Positions 37,217 through 44,529 of a stretch of 64,000 bases of DNA are shown in pieces. Under the pieces are notes generated by a model that did no database searches, was not told the DNA's origin, and saw nothing but the letters and a program-made list of their open reading frames with translations. Every line of letters begins with the position of its first letter. Position 1 is the stretch's first letter. The stretch lies in the NCBI GenBank assembly GCA_023384355.1, contig JAHDWL010000004.1, positions 26,606 to 90,605 of the forward strand, given 5' to 3'. Made by a program: the position numbers and the translations under genes. This DNA comes from Anaerolineae bacterium (GTDB lineage: Bacteria; Chloroflexota; Anaerolineae; Promineifilales; Promineifilaceae).

Positions 37217-37765
37217 ATGGATAATATTTTCGGCATCGGGCTACCGGAATTAGTCCTTATTCTGGTGATTGCCGGAATGGTCATGGGGCCGGAACGTATC
37301 GTTCGTACTGCCCGATCCCTGGGTGCCCTCACGGCGAGGTTGCAAACGATTTCACGCACTTTTATTCGGCAATTGAATGCTGAGCTCGATAACGTTGATG
37401 AGTCCGGGCAAATCAAGAGTACGGTTGAAGAACTGGACCAATTGCGACGGCAGGTCGCAGATTTAAAAAGGGAAGTGTTCACTCTCGCTGCCGGCCCCGC
37501 GGCCGACATCAAACAAGTTACTCGCGGGCTGCAGATCGAAGATGAGAACACCATTATGCCAAGGGGTTTTGATGATCCCCAATCATTAACAAGCCCCGCC
37601 ACACCAACAGAAAAATCACAATCGAATATTCCACACCAATTATCCATGATTACCGAAGAGGAGACTTCATCGGTAACTGGCAATCCCATTACCAATGAAA
37701 TTAACGGGAGTTCTGTGCCCAATTTGCCGAAGCGGATAATCGTTAAGGAGGACCCGGAACCGTGA
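37217..37765 (+). CDS. tatB: Twin-arginine translocase subunit TatB-like
   Basis: 182 residues. It opens with MDNIFGIGLPELVLILVIAG, membrane helix and Gly-Pro-Glu hinge (GPERIVRTARSLG) as in TatB, then a long amphipathic and coiled-coil region (about 30-90) and a disordered acidic/polar tail. It is much longer than the TatA next door and sits between tatA and tatC, the usual TatB place; TatB and TatC together recognise twin-arginine signals. AAGGAGG for tatC is in its final codons. Confidence 0.88.
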   Translation: MDNIFGIGLPELVLILVIAGMVMGPERIVRTARSLGALTARLQTISRTFIRQLNAELDNVDESGQIKSTVEELDQLRRQVADLKREVFTLAAGPAADIKQVTRGLQIEDENTIMPRGFDDPQSLTSPATPTEKSQSNIPHQLSMITEEETSSVTGNPITNEINGSSVPNLPKRIIVKEDPEP

Positions 37766-38565
37766 CCACGTCCGATCCTGTCGACGAGGCCGTGGAAACT
37801 CCTGCGGATGGTGCGGTCATGACCATCTTCGGCCATCTGAACGAGTTGCGAATTCGGGTGACCCACGCGGCGATTGCGCTTCTGATTACCACCGCGTTTA
37901 GCTTTATTTTTGCCGATCAATTGCTGAAGTTGTTGCTTGAGCCATATGAAGCCAGTTTAGTCGGCGGCGCAGCTCTGCAAACATTACGGCCGACAGAAGG
38001 AATCGAGACATATTTTCGCGTTTCGTTATTGTCAGGCGTAATAATCGCTATGCCGGTGATTCTTTTTGAGTTTTGGCGATTCATCAAGCCTGCTCTCAAT
38101 AAAAACGAAGAGCGCTATGTCTATATCTTTATTCCCAGTGCATTGCTGCTTTTCGGGCTTGGGATAGCGTTTGCCTGGTTTGTTCTGGCTCCTGCCGCAA
38201 TATCTTTTTTGGCAAATTTTATGCCTGATATTTTCCGAGCCGAGTGGACGGGACAGGAATATATCAGCTTTGTAACGCGGCTATTGTTATGGATCGGCCT
38301 CGCTTTTCAGATGCCGATAATAATCTATATTGTGGCCAGGGTAGGATTAGTGAGTGCGGCGACATTGCGCAATCAGTGGCGTGTAGCGGTTGTATTAATT
38401 GCGGTGTTGGCAGCCATCATCACACCATCAGTTGATCCGGTCACGATGATCTTAACCATGGCCCCGCTTTTTGCGCTTTATATTCTGAGTATTGGCTTGG
38501 CGGTAGTTGGGGAGCGTCAATTCGCACGTTCTATGGAAGATATAGAGAGGCGTCCGGCATTTTAA
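37762..38565 (+). CDS. tatC: Twin-arginine translocase subunit TatC
   Basis: 267 residues with six membrane helices. The TatC opening is TIFGHLNELRIRVTHAAIALL, with the conserved Glu for signal-peptide contact, and RPTEGIETYFRVSLLSGVIIAMPVI is typical of the second helix. The C-terminal helices (WRVAVVLIAVLAAIITPSVDPVTMILTMAPLFALYILS) match the family. The GTG start overlaps the tatB stop (GTGA) and has AAGGAGG 9 bases upstream. It overlaps the convergent rhomboid gene by 4 bases. Confidence 0.95.
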   Translation: MTTSDPVDEAVETPADGAVMTIFGHLNELRIRVTHAAIALLITTAFSFIFADQLLKLLLEPYEASLVGGAALQTLRPTEGIETYFRVSLLSGVIIAMPVILFEFWRFIKPALNKNEERYVYIFIPSALLLFGLGIAFAWFVLAPAAISFLANFMPDIFRAEWTGQEYISFVTRLLLWIGLAFQMPIIIYIVARVGLVSAATLRNQWRVAVVLIAVLAAIITPSVDPVTMILTMAPLFALYILSIGLAVVGERQFARSMEDIERRPAF

Positions 38566-39155
38566 TGGACCTGACCGTTTAAGTTTACGTAATACGCAGC
38601 GACCACGCCCCCGATAAGCCCAAACATATGACCTTGCCAGGAGACGTTTCCTCCGGCCGGCAATACCCCCCAAATAATACTCCCATAAAGCAGAATTACG
38701 AACGCTGCCAGGACGACAGCGGGGAAGCTCCGCTCATACCAGCTGTTCACAACAATAAAGGCGAAATACCCGAAAATCAGTCCACTTGCCCCTATATGGA
38801 CACTCTGTGACGGCCCGATTAACCATGTTCCGAGGCCGCTGATCAAGATAATCAGGATCGAAATCAGGAGAAATGAACGCTTGTGCCGCAGCAGCACCAA
38901 TAAGCCTAGCACAAGTAGCGGGCCTGAATTTGCGAGAAGGTGATTGAATCCGCCGTGCAGAAAGGGAGCGAAGAGGATACCGCGCAATCCGATTAACTGG
39001 CGAGGCCGGATGCCAAGATAGTCAAGACTACCACCGAAAAACAGACGATCGATAACCTCAATCACCCAAAGCAGAGCGATGAAAATCAATGCAGGACGGA
39101 GAAGCCTTTTGATTTCTGCAGCATGGGAGTTCAAGGAAACCTGAAGGGTGCTCAT
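38562..39155 (-). CDS. Rhomboid family intramembrane serine protease
   Basis: 197 residues with six hydrophobic helices. The catalytic pair is Ser124 in HIGASGLIFGY and His176 in SWQGHMFGLIGG. HGGFNHLLANSGPL holds the N-terminal conserved His/Asn of rhomboids. It cleaves within membrane helices of client proteins. It is convergent with tatC and overlaps it by 4 bases. In some bacteria a rhomboid matures TatA; here the only link is position. Confidence 0.93.
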   Translation of the reverse strand: MSTLQVSLNSHAAEIKRLLRPALIFIALLWVIEVIDRLFFGGSLDYLGIRPRQLIGLRGILFAPFLHGGFNHLLANSGPLLVLGLLVLLRHKRSFLLISILIILISGLGTWLIGPSQSVHIGASGLIFGYFAFIVVNSWYERSFPAVVLAAFVILLYGSIIWGVLPAGGNVSWQGHMFGLIGGVVAAYYVNLNGQVH

Positions 39156-39226
39156 TTAAACTATATACGCTTTTCACGGTGTCCAGGTCGCACGGATTAG
39201 TAAAAGGTGTCAATGGGATCATTCCC

Positions 39227-39261
39227 AAAAGGGGACGGCCCTTGCCTTTGCCGTCCCCTTT
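39227..39261 (-). terminator. Hairpin terminator after the RIO kinase gene
   Basis: AAAGGGGACGGC (39228-39239) pairs with GCCGTCCCCTTT (39250-39261), a 12-bp stem and 10-base loop. On the minus strand it is followed by only four T. It ends the RIO kinase transcript, 20 bases past its stop, and sits before the rhomboid start. Confidence 0.65.
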
Positions 39262-39280
39262 GCGATTACCCAGGCTATCA

Positions 39281-40237
39281 TTAATTGCCCATGTATGGTT
39301 CCCACAGCGATCGGGTGATAAGAATCGGGTCGGATTTAACCCCAAACCGCGCGAAGTAATCGCAGACCCGTTTTATATCGCGCTGCAGCAAGTTCATGGC
39401 GTTTGGATTAGTTCGCGCGTTGACGACTTGAGGGAAGTCGATAATGGAAATATTACCCGCCCAATAAAGGATATTGAATGCTGATAAATCTCCGTGAACC
39501 AAATGGTTGTCCAACATTATCCGGATGTTGTCCATTGTAATCTTGAACAATCGTATCGCCTCATCAGACGATAGAGTAACGTCGCTGAGGGTGGGGGCAG
39601 CCAATCGGGCGTCGCCGATATACTCCATTAAAACGGCATTCCCATTGTGGCCGATGGGTTTGGGAACGTTAGCGCCTGATAGGTGTAGTTTCTGTTGAAT
39701 GGCATATTCGTTTCCAATCCACCATACCATGTCGAGATGTTGGCCGAATTTCGACTTCTGTTGTAAAGCCAGTTTTTCGCGCCTTCCCTTTAATTCCTTA
39801 CCATCTTCTCCTCGCAACATACGCCCAGCCTTGTAAATAGCGTCATTCTTCAGGGTGCGCAAGATGCGCGGCCGATAAAGCTTTGCGGCAATTAATTCGA
39901 CGCCTGTTGCCGGGTGAGCTTCACAACAATAAACGTTAGCCTCCTTACCGCTTTTGACTTGTCGGATTACGTCGAAGATCACATTATCCCGGTAAAATGA
40001 GGACAATGACTCGATTAACCATTGACGTTCATGGTGCCTTGGATCAAGGTGTGCTGCGTACGATGGCACCCAGGCTGTGGCATCATCGCTAAAATCAGAC
40101 AAAACGGGTGTGGTCTGTGGAAGTTTTCTCACCGTCTTTCTTGAAGAGCGCTTGTGAGTGTGCCGGATTGGCCGGCCTTTTGAATCATACTCGCCATCAA
40201 AATCAGGGAAGTATTCGTCCGCTTCGTAATCGTTCAT
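39281..40237 (-). CDS. RIO-family atypical serine/threonine kinase
   Basis: 318 residues. A polar, basic N-terminus (1-80) precedes a RIO kinase core: the truncated phosphate loop SGKEANVYCCEAH (96-108), the ATP-binding Lys119 in AAKLYRPR, the RIO-type catalytic loop LVHGDLSAFNILYW (Asp250, Asn255) and metal-binding Asp267 in IIDFPQVV. All key residues are present, and the kinase lacks an activation loop and lower-lobe substrate region as RIO kinases do. Bacterial RIO genes are known but not common; archaeal and eukaryotic forms act in ribosome assembly, and bacterial roles are mostly untested. It is a single-gene unit. Confidence 0.93.
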   Translation of the reverse strand: MNDYEADEYFPDFDGEYDSKGRPIRHTHKRSSRKTVRKLPQTTPVLSDFSDDATAWVPSYAAHLDPRHHERQWLIESLSSFYRDNVIFDVIRQVKSGKEANVYCCEAHPATGVELIAAKLYRPRILRTLKNDAIYKAGRMLRGEDGKELKGRREKLALQQKSKFGQHLDMVWWIGNEYAIQQKLHLSGANVPKPIGHNGNAVLMEYIGDARLAAPTLSDVTLSSDEAIRLFKITMDNIRIMLDNHLVHGDLSAFNILYWAGNISIIDFPQVVNARTNPNAMNLLQRDIKRVCDYFARFGVKSDPILITRSLWEPYMGN

Positions 40238-40630
40238 TTCGTATAACCAATCAAATTAAGCAACATATATCCCAAGCGTGCATCAATAGTCTGTTTCATG
40301 CCTTGAAGCAGACGACTGAACTCGGCGACAAAAATGCCACCCGCTCAGGCGCTAATTTGATTGAGTTTCAAAATGGGAAAACTAGCGATGGGGAGCGGGC
40401 GGTCGCGCATCAACGACAAGCGTGTTTTTGATTTCATGCTGTTTTGCTTGCATTTGCACATACCCCCGCAAAAGATTTGGCTATTGCCAAGGAAAGAATA
40501 GCATAACGCCCAATGGAATGTCAAGAAACGTGAATATTTTCCCCTTCGTGGTTGGTCGAAGAAACCGGCAAGGATGAACCAGATTCCCGGTTCATCCGAA
40601 TACCAGACACGGGAACGTTACAGTCAAAGT
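40238..40630. other. Intergenic region with the RIO kinase promoter
   Basis: No gene is supported in these 393 bases; the frames present are short or antisense to neighbours. It holds a minus-strand promoter, TTGACA (40524-40519), 18 bases, TATTCT (40500-40495), which would give the RIO kinase gene a leader of about 250 bases, long for this window. A 9-bp hairpin, GGATGAACC (40572-40580) with GGTTCATCC (40589-40597), lies just past the SHOCT-like gene and may end that operon, although no T-run follows. Confidence 0.55.
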
Positions 40631-41020
40631 TTATTCGACAAATATTTCGACCCTCTCGCCATCCTCATCGTCGGTAATATCTATCACTTTGCCGAGTTGG
40701 CCACTTCGTACAGCATCGAGAATGCCCTCGAGCCGCTGCCCTTCGATTTCAGGAGCAAACCGTGCCCCCATCTTGATGCCGACGTTCACCAGGCCCATAG
40801 GAATGTTTATATTCACTTTGTTACGACCGGTGCTCGTGTCGGTTACTCGAACGCGAAACCAACGGGGAGCACTCGCACCTTTCAAAGGTTCCTGAGGTTG
40901 GAGTTTATCCCCTTTTGTGTCCAAAGCGCGTAATAGCTCAGCACCCTCGGCAGCGCTAATCTTGCCTTCTTCGATCATTTTTAATATTTGCAGTCGTTCT
41001 TCGGTCGTAGCCATGGCCAT
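40631..41020 (-). CDS. SHOCT-like domain protein B, last gene of a five-gene operon
   Basis: 129 residues. The N-terminal 34 form the bihelical SHOCT-like module, ERLQILKMIEEGKISAAEGAELLRAL. The rest is a globular domain of about 80 residues that begins PRWFRVRVTDTSTGRNKVNINIP and ends with an acidic beta segment, DITDDEDGERVEIFVE. The same second domain occurs in the protein encoded at 43407-43928. There is no signal peptide or membrane helix. Function is unknown. It starts 12 bases after the GNAT gene, in the operon led by DUF2089. Confidence 0.75.
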   Translation of the reverse strand: MAMATTEERLQILKMIEEGKISAAEGAELLRALDTKGDKLQPQEPLKGASAPRWFRVRVTDTSTGRNKVNINIPMGLVNVGIKMGARFAPEIEGQRLEGILDAVRSGQLGKVIDITDDEDGERVEIFVE

Positions 41021-41032
41021 TACCCTCTCCCG

Positions 41033-42019
41033 CTAACGGGGTATTTCCAAACGCATATGTGTTAAGGTGCGCTGGATGCTGAAGTTTGATTCTTTTAATA
41101 ACATCCCGGTCAATTCATCTGCTTCAGGGTGATCGATGCGAACATTTCTCTGTGGTAGATAACTGAGGCGCCGAATAGCTTTGCCTAGCAGTAACTTCTC
41201 AAGTTGACCAGCCTCACTCGGCCGCACCCTGAGAGTTATGATGTGGCTTCTCCCCCATTCGCTGCGAATAGATGCCATCCCGGTCAGGTTATTGCTATTA
41301 TCCGTCGTAACCCAGGCCTCGAATTGACTGCCGTTCATAAAATCTGTAGCCCGCTGCCAAAGTGAACGACGGTACGCATCGTACTGTAATGGTTCCGGCC
41401 AATTGAGGTCGGGGTGGACGTGGGCTGTGTCCAGCTGATACGCCTCTCTCCAGCGACGGTTGTTTAGCAATACAATATTCGAACTGGATTGTTCTGTCGG
41501 ATCAATGTGGATAGGGCGAACCTTGGTACTTGATGAATACCAGGTGGTCATATTGCCAATGCTCGTATATCCAAGCGATTTATAAAGATCAACAGCCGAT
41601 GAATTGTCCGTAACAACCTGGAGCAGGATGACTCGCCCCCCGCGGGCTTTCACCGACGATGTAATCGCCTCCATTAGTCTTCGAGCGATGCCTTGCCGGC
41701 GGAATGACGGATGGACGGCTACATTTGCAACGAGGTATCGATCCCATGCTCTTGTGCTCAACATTGTCGCGTTTCCCACGATCCGTCCATCAGCCTGCCA
41801 TACGAATCCATTTGACAGTCGGGAAGCCGCTGGATTCATGCGATAAGAAAGGCTGTCCAGGAAGCCAGGAGGACCATCGCCGATTAATTGTTGACTATCA
41901 CCGTCCAGAGACTCCCCGAATACCAGCCTGAGTAATTCGATTACTTGCGGGAGGTCCCGGGTCAATTCCACGGGACGTAGTCCTTCTCTTGAGTGAGTTA
42001 CCGGAACCGCAATTATCAT
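41033..42019 (-). CDS. Tandem GNAT N-acetyltransferase
   Basis: About 328 residues with two GNAT folds. The first (about 10-150) has VANVAVHPSFRRQGIARRLMEAITSS, the acetyl-CoA motif A (RxxGxA), then VILLQVVTDNSSAVDLYKSLGY (motif B). The second (about 185-325) is diverged and lacks a clear acetyl-CoA loop. A GTG at 42151, 7 bases from the upstream stop, would add 44 residues of no recognised domain; I prefer the ATG at 42019. The acceptor is unknown. Co-transcription with DUF2089, Toastrack and SHOCT-like genes is unusual. Confidence 0.8.
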   Translation of the reverse strand: MIIAVPVTHSREGLRPVELTRDLPQVIELLRLVFGESLDGDSQQLIGDGPPGFLDSLSYRMNPAASRLSNGFVWQADGRIVGNATMLSTRAWDRYLVANVAVHPSFRRQGIARRLMEAITSSVKARGGRVILLQVVTDNSSAVDLYKSLGYTSIGNMTTWYSSSTKVRPIHIDPTEQSSSNIVLLNNRRWREAYQLDTAHVHPDLNWPEPLQYDAYRRSLWQRATDFMNGSQFEAWVTTDNSNNLTGMASIRSEWGRSHIITLRVRPSEAGQLEKLLLGKAIRRLSYLPQRNVRIDHPEADELTGMLLKESNFSIQRTLTHMRLEIPR

Positions 42020-42158
42020 CTCTCGCTTGTGTCTTCCATCCCGATTATCTGAACACACAACACCCGGCAGTTCTGTTACCGGCAGTTGGCAGCCGGAAGC
42101 AGTCACCGTTGATGCATTCGTATTGTAAACCGGGTAGGGGGAGCAAGCCACAGTGAAA

Positions 42159-43379
42159 TTAAACCTCCAGGGCTTCCAGCAGCATTCTTCCCTCTTCAGT
42201 GGATATCTTTCCGGTTTCGACCATCTTTAAAATCTTTAGTTGCTCCTCTGTAGAGGGTGATTTTTTTGATGGTACGCTTTCTGGTTGGCCGAAGTCGCTG
42301 CCAGGCACCCGGCTCCGTCCATCTCCACGACGGGATGATCGATCGACGGTCCTGTCCATCTTGCGTGTGATTTTTTCATTGATGCGTTTACTGAAGTCCG
42401 CCCCGAACTTCGACTCGATTTCACGTGTGACTCGGGAAATATGATTGTTCACTTCCGCTTCGATTCGTGCGCCAATTCCAGCCATCGCCGCATCGAAACT
42501 GTATTCCATATCGCCCTCAGTCCCCTTCAGGGATTCTTCAGCAGGGTCATCCTCCCGGAGTATGATCCGTCCCATCGACTTGACTGACAGGTTAATGTCG
42601 CTGTCGCCGATTTTGCCCGTTAAAACCCCATTCTTTTCAGTGGTTTCTTCAAACCTAATCCGATTGTCGATTCGCTCGCTGGATGCGGTAAGGTTTAGGC
42701 CCAATCCTTTGGGCCAGCGAATAACCGTGTCTCCACGCGATTCCATCGTATGGTTGCCGGTCGTTAGCCCACCACGGATGCGAATGTCTCCAGTCACGGC
42801 CGGCAATGAAACACATCCATTGATGCTGATGAGATTTACATCCCGGAACCCTTGTTGTATGATGACGTCGCCATTGATGGTCCGGAGGTCGGCGTCTCCG
42901 TGTATGGATTCAATGGTCAGGTTTCCATCGATGACGCGCGCGGAGAGGTCTCCAAATAGAGCCTTCACATCCAATTGACCAGCGCCACGAGCGACCATGT
43001 CGCCGTTGACCTCATTGACTCGAAGCGCACCAATCAGATTTCTGGCGACCAAATCTCCATGAACGACTCCAAGATCAATATCGCTGGTCTGAGACAGAAT
43101 GGCATCACCCTGAACGTATTCAAAGGACCCCGATCCGGTGAATTGTTTGATGGAGAGGTCTCCTCCAACTCGGCCGACGGACAAGATTGCGTCCCTTGGT
43201 ACGTTGAGGTTAAGACCACCTATGCACGTGATCGAATATCCCTTCTCTGATTCAACAAGTTGATAATCGCCCCTGACCTGCAGGATCGGTTCTGCCCATC
43301 CGCGAATGATCAGGTCCCCACTGCAATTGTCCAACCGGATGAATGGCGAATCACCAGTTTTATATTGGTCCTTTGTCAT
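42159..43379 (-). CDS. Toastrack/DUF4097-type beta-repeat protein with C-terminal SHOCT-like module
   Basis: 406 residues. The first 280 form a beta-solenoid-like series in which the phrase GDL or GDA plus two or three hydrophobic residues repeats about every 20 residues (for example VHGDLVARNLIG, VNGDMVARGAG, IHGDADLRTINGDVII). This is typical of Toastrack (DUF4097) domains. A charged linker (about 300-375, rich in Arg, Ser, Pro) leads to a SHOCT-like module at the end, EEQLKILKMVETGKISTEEGRMLLEAL. No signal peptide or membrane helix is seen, so it is likely cytoplasmic or surface-associated by other means. In other bacteria such proteins accompany envelope-stress systems. Confidence 0.82.
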   Translation of the reverse strand: MTKDQYKTGDSPFIRLDNCSGDLIIRGWAEPILQVRGDYQLVESEKGYSITCIGGLNLNVPRDAILSVGRVGGDLSIKQFTGSGSFEYVQGDAILSQTSDIDLGVVHGDLVARNLIGALRVNEVNGDMVARGAGQLDVKALFGDLSARVIDGNLTIESIHGDADLRTINGDVIIQQGFRDVNLISINGCVSLPAVTGDIRIRGGLTTGNHTMESRGDTVIRWPKGLGLNLTASSERIDNRIRFEETTEKNGVLTGKIGDSDINLSVKSMGRIILREDDPAEESLKGTEGDMEYSFDAAMAGIGARIEAEVNNHISRVTREIESKFGADFSKRINEKITRKMDRTVDRSSRRGDGRSRVPGSDFGQPESVPSKKSPSTEEQLKILKMVETGKISTEEGRMLLEALEV

Positions 43380-43406
43380 GTTACACCTGTATGATTAATG
43401 TTGACT

Positions 43407-43928
43407 TTAGTCGAGATAAATGAGCACGTGCTCGTTGTCTTCCTCGTCCCGGACATCGACAAGCACTCCGCGCTCTCCATCTTTAACCATCTGCCACATT
43501 TCGTAGACATTTTCCTCGTCACCGAACTCTGCCCCGAATCGACGGGCAATGCCTAATCCGAAACTAACCAACCCAAGGGGCAACGAAACATTGACCTTTC
43601 CTTTGCCGGTCGTCATATTCTCAACCCGAATCTTGAGCCAACGCGGTTTCTGGCCGTTGACCTTTGTGACTTGCAAGTCGTCCTGGGTTATTTTGATCTG
43701 AAAAGGATCGGGAGCAAGTTCGTTTGACTTCAGTATGTCAATGTCGGAGTCATTTTTGATGGGAGGATTTGGGACCTCGGTTGCCTTAAGGTCGACAATA
43801 TCCTCCTCGGGTAATTGGGTCGGAGGAGGGTTTTTCCCGGGGTTATCGAGCAGGTTTATTGCCTCCGTCGCTGTTATCGTGCCGGCAGCCAGCATTTCCA
43901 AAATCTCGTTTCTGTTCAATGTATTCAT
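43407..43928 (-). CDS. SHOCT-like domain protein A
   Basis: 173 residues. An N-terminal SHOCT-like module (LNRNEILEMLAAGTITATEAINLL) is followed by a polar, Pro-rich linker (about 30-90) and a C-terminal domain, PRWLKIRVENMTTGKGKVNVSLP to the acidic end DEEDNEHVLIYLD. The latter is a paralogue of the domain in the gene at 40631-41020. No catalytic residues or membrane segment can be seen. It lies 67 bases after DUF2089 and 27 before the Toastrack gene. Confidence 0.75.
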   Translation of the reverse strand: MNTLNRNEILEMLAAGTITATEAINLLDNPGKNPPPTQLPEEDIVDLKATEVPNPPIKNDSDIDILKSNELAPDPFQIKITQDDLQVTKVNGQKPRWLKIRVENMTTGKGKVNVSLPLGLVSFGLGIARRFGAEFGDEENVYEMWQMVKDGERGVLVDVRDEEDNEHVLIYLD

Positions 43929-43995
43929 CGATCATCATCTCCTATGGAACAAGGGTTGCTTATTGCTCGGTGATGGTTTTGCAATCGCCAGGAGA

Positions 43996-44385
43996 TTATT
44001 CTCCTTCACCACGCAATAGTTGGAGGGCCTCCTCGGCCGTCAGATTGCCGTTTTGCAATTCGTTCAAAATATCACGACGGGTTTCCTCAGGGACCACGCG
44101 TTGGGCCGTCGGTGATTCGCCTACCTCGTAGCCAAGCGCGCGAATCACATCAACGAGGCGTGCCCTAACCGCGGGATACGAAAGCCCTATTTCCTGCTCA
44201 ACCCGGTTTATTTTTCCTTCGCATCGTAAAAACACTTCAACAAAGTCCAGCTGTTCGGCCGTGAGTTGGTAAAGCCGACCGAGAGTAAAATGGCCATCGA
44301 TTGTAGTGTCGCAATTCCGGCAATTCAGTCTCGTCACATGTAAGTTATTGCCACAGATAGGGCATTGCCCAATGACAGGGTTCAT
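43996..44385 (-). CDS. DUF2089 family protein, putative regulator
   Basis: 129 residues. A zinc ribbon (CPICGNNLHVTRLNCRNC; four Cys at 8, 11, 22, 25) is followed by an HTH-like region, LTAEQLDFVEVFLRCEGKINRVEQEIGLSYPAVRARL, typical of DUF2089, and a C-terminal SHOCT-like module, TRRDILNELQNGNLTAEEALQLL. The combination suggests a DNA-binding regulator. As first gene of the operon, with a strong promoter and a palindrome just upstream, it may autoregulate. That role is inference from architecture and position. Confidence 0.85.
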   Translation of the reverse strand: MNPVIGQCPICGNNLHVTRLNCRNCDTTIDGHFTLGRLYQLTAEQLDFVEVFLRCEGKINRVEQEIGLSYPAVRARLVDVIRALGYEVGESPTAQRVVPEETRRDILNELQNGNLTAEEALQLLRGEGE

Positions 44386-44441
44386 AATAATTTTTCAGGG
44401 TAATAATCCTTCGTTCCGATTTACTTGTTGCTGATACTGAT

Positions 44442-44487
44442 ATATTAAAGAAAAATATTAACAATGTCAATATAGATATTGAATATC
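44442..44487 (-). promoter_or_regulatory. Promoter and palindrome of the DUF2089 operon
   Basis: Minus strand: perfect TTGACA (44470-44465), 17-base spacer, TAATAT (44447-44442); leader about 50 bases. Immediately upstream of the -35 lies the inverted repeat GATATTGAATATC (44475-44487), with a further ATATT copy next to it. It is a candidate operator, though the region is AT-rich and chance repeats are likelier there. Confidence 0.65.
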
Positions 44488-44529
44488 ACAATATCCAGAT
44501 TAATTTATTTATTATTATGGGTTGGAGAA

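Noticed and set aside
40108-40431. Plus-strand open frame over the RIO kinase 5' end and the following gap
   Set aside because: Composition is unlike a protein, there is no start signal, and most of it is antisense to the kinase.
44386-44529. AT-rich stretch as a possible replication origin
   Set aside because: No DnaA-box cluster or replication genes are nearby; the region is explained by a promoter with an operator-like repeat.
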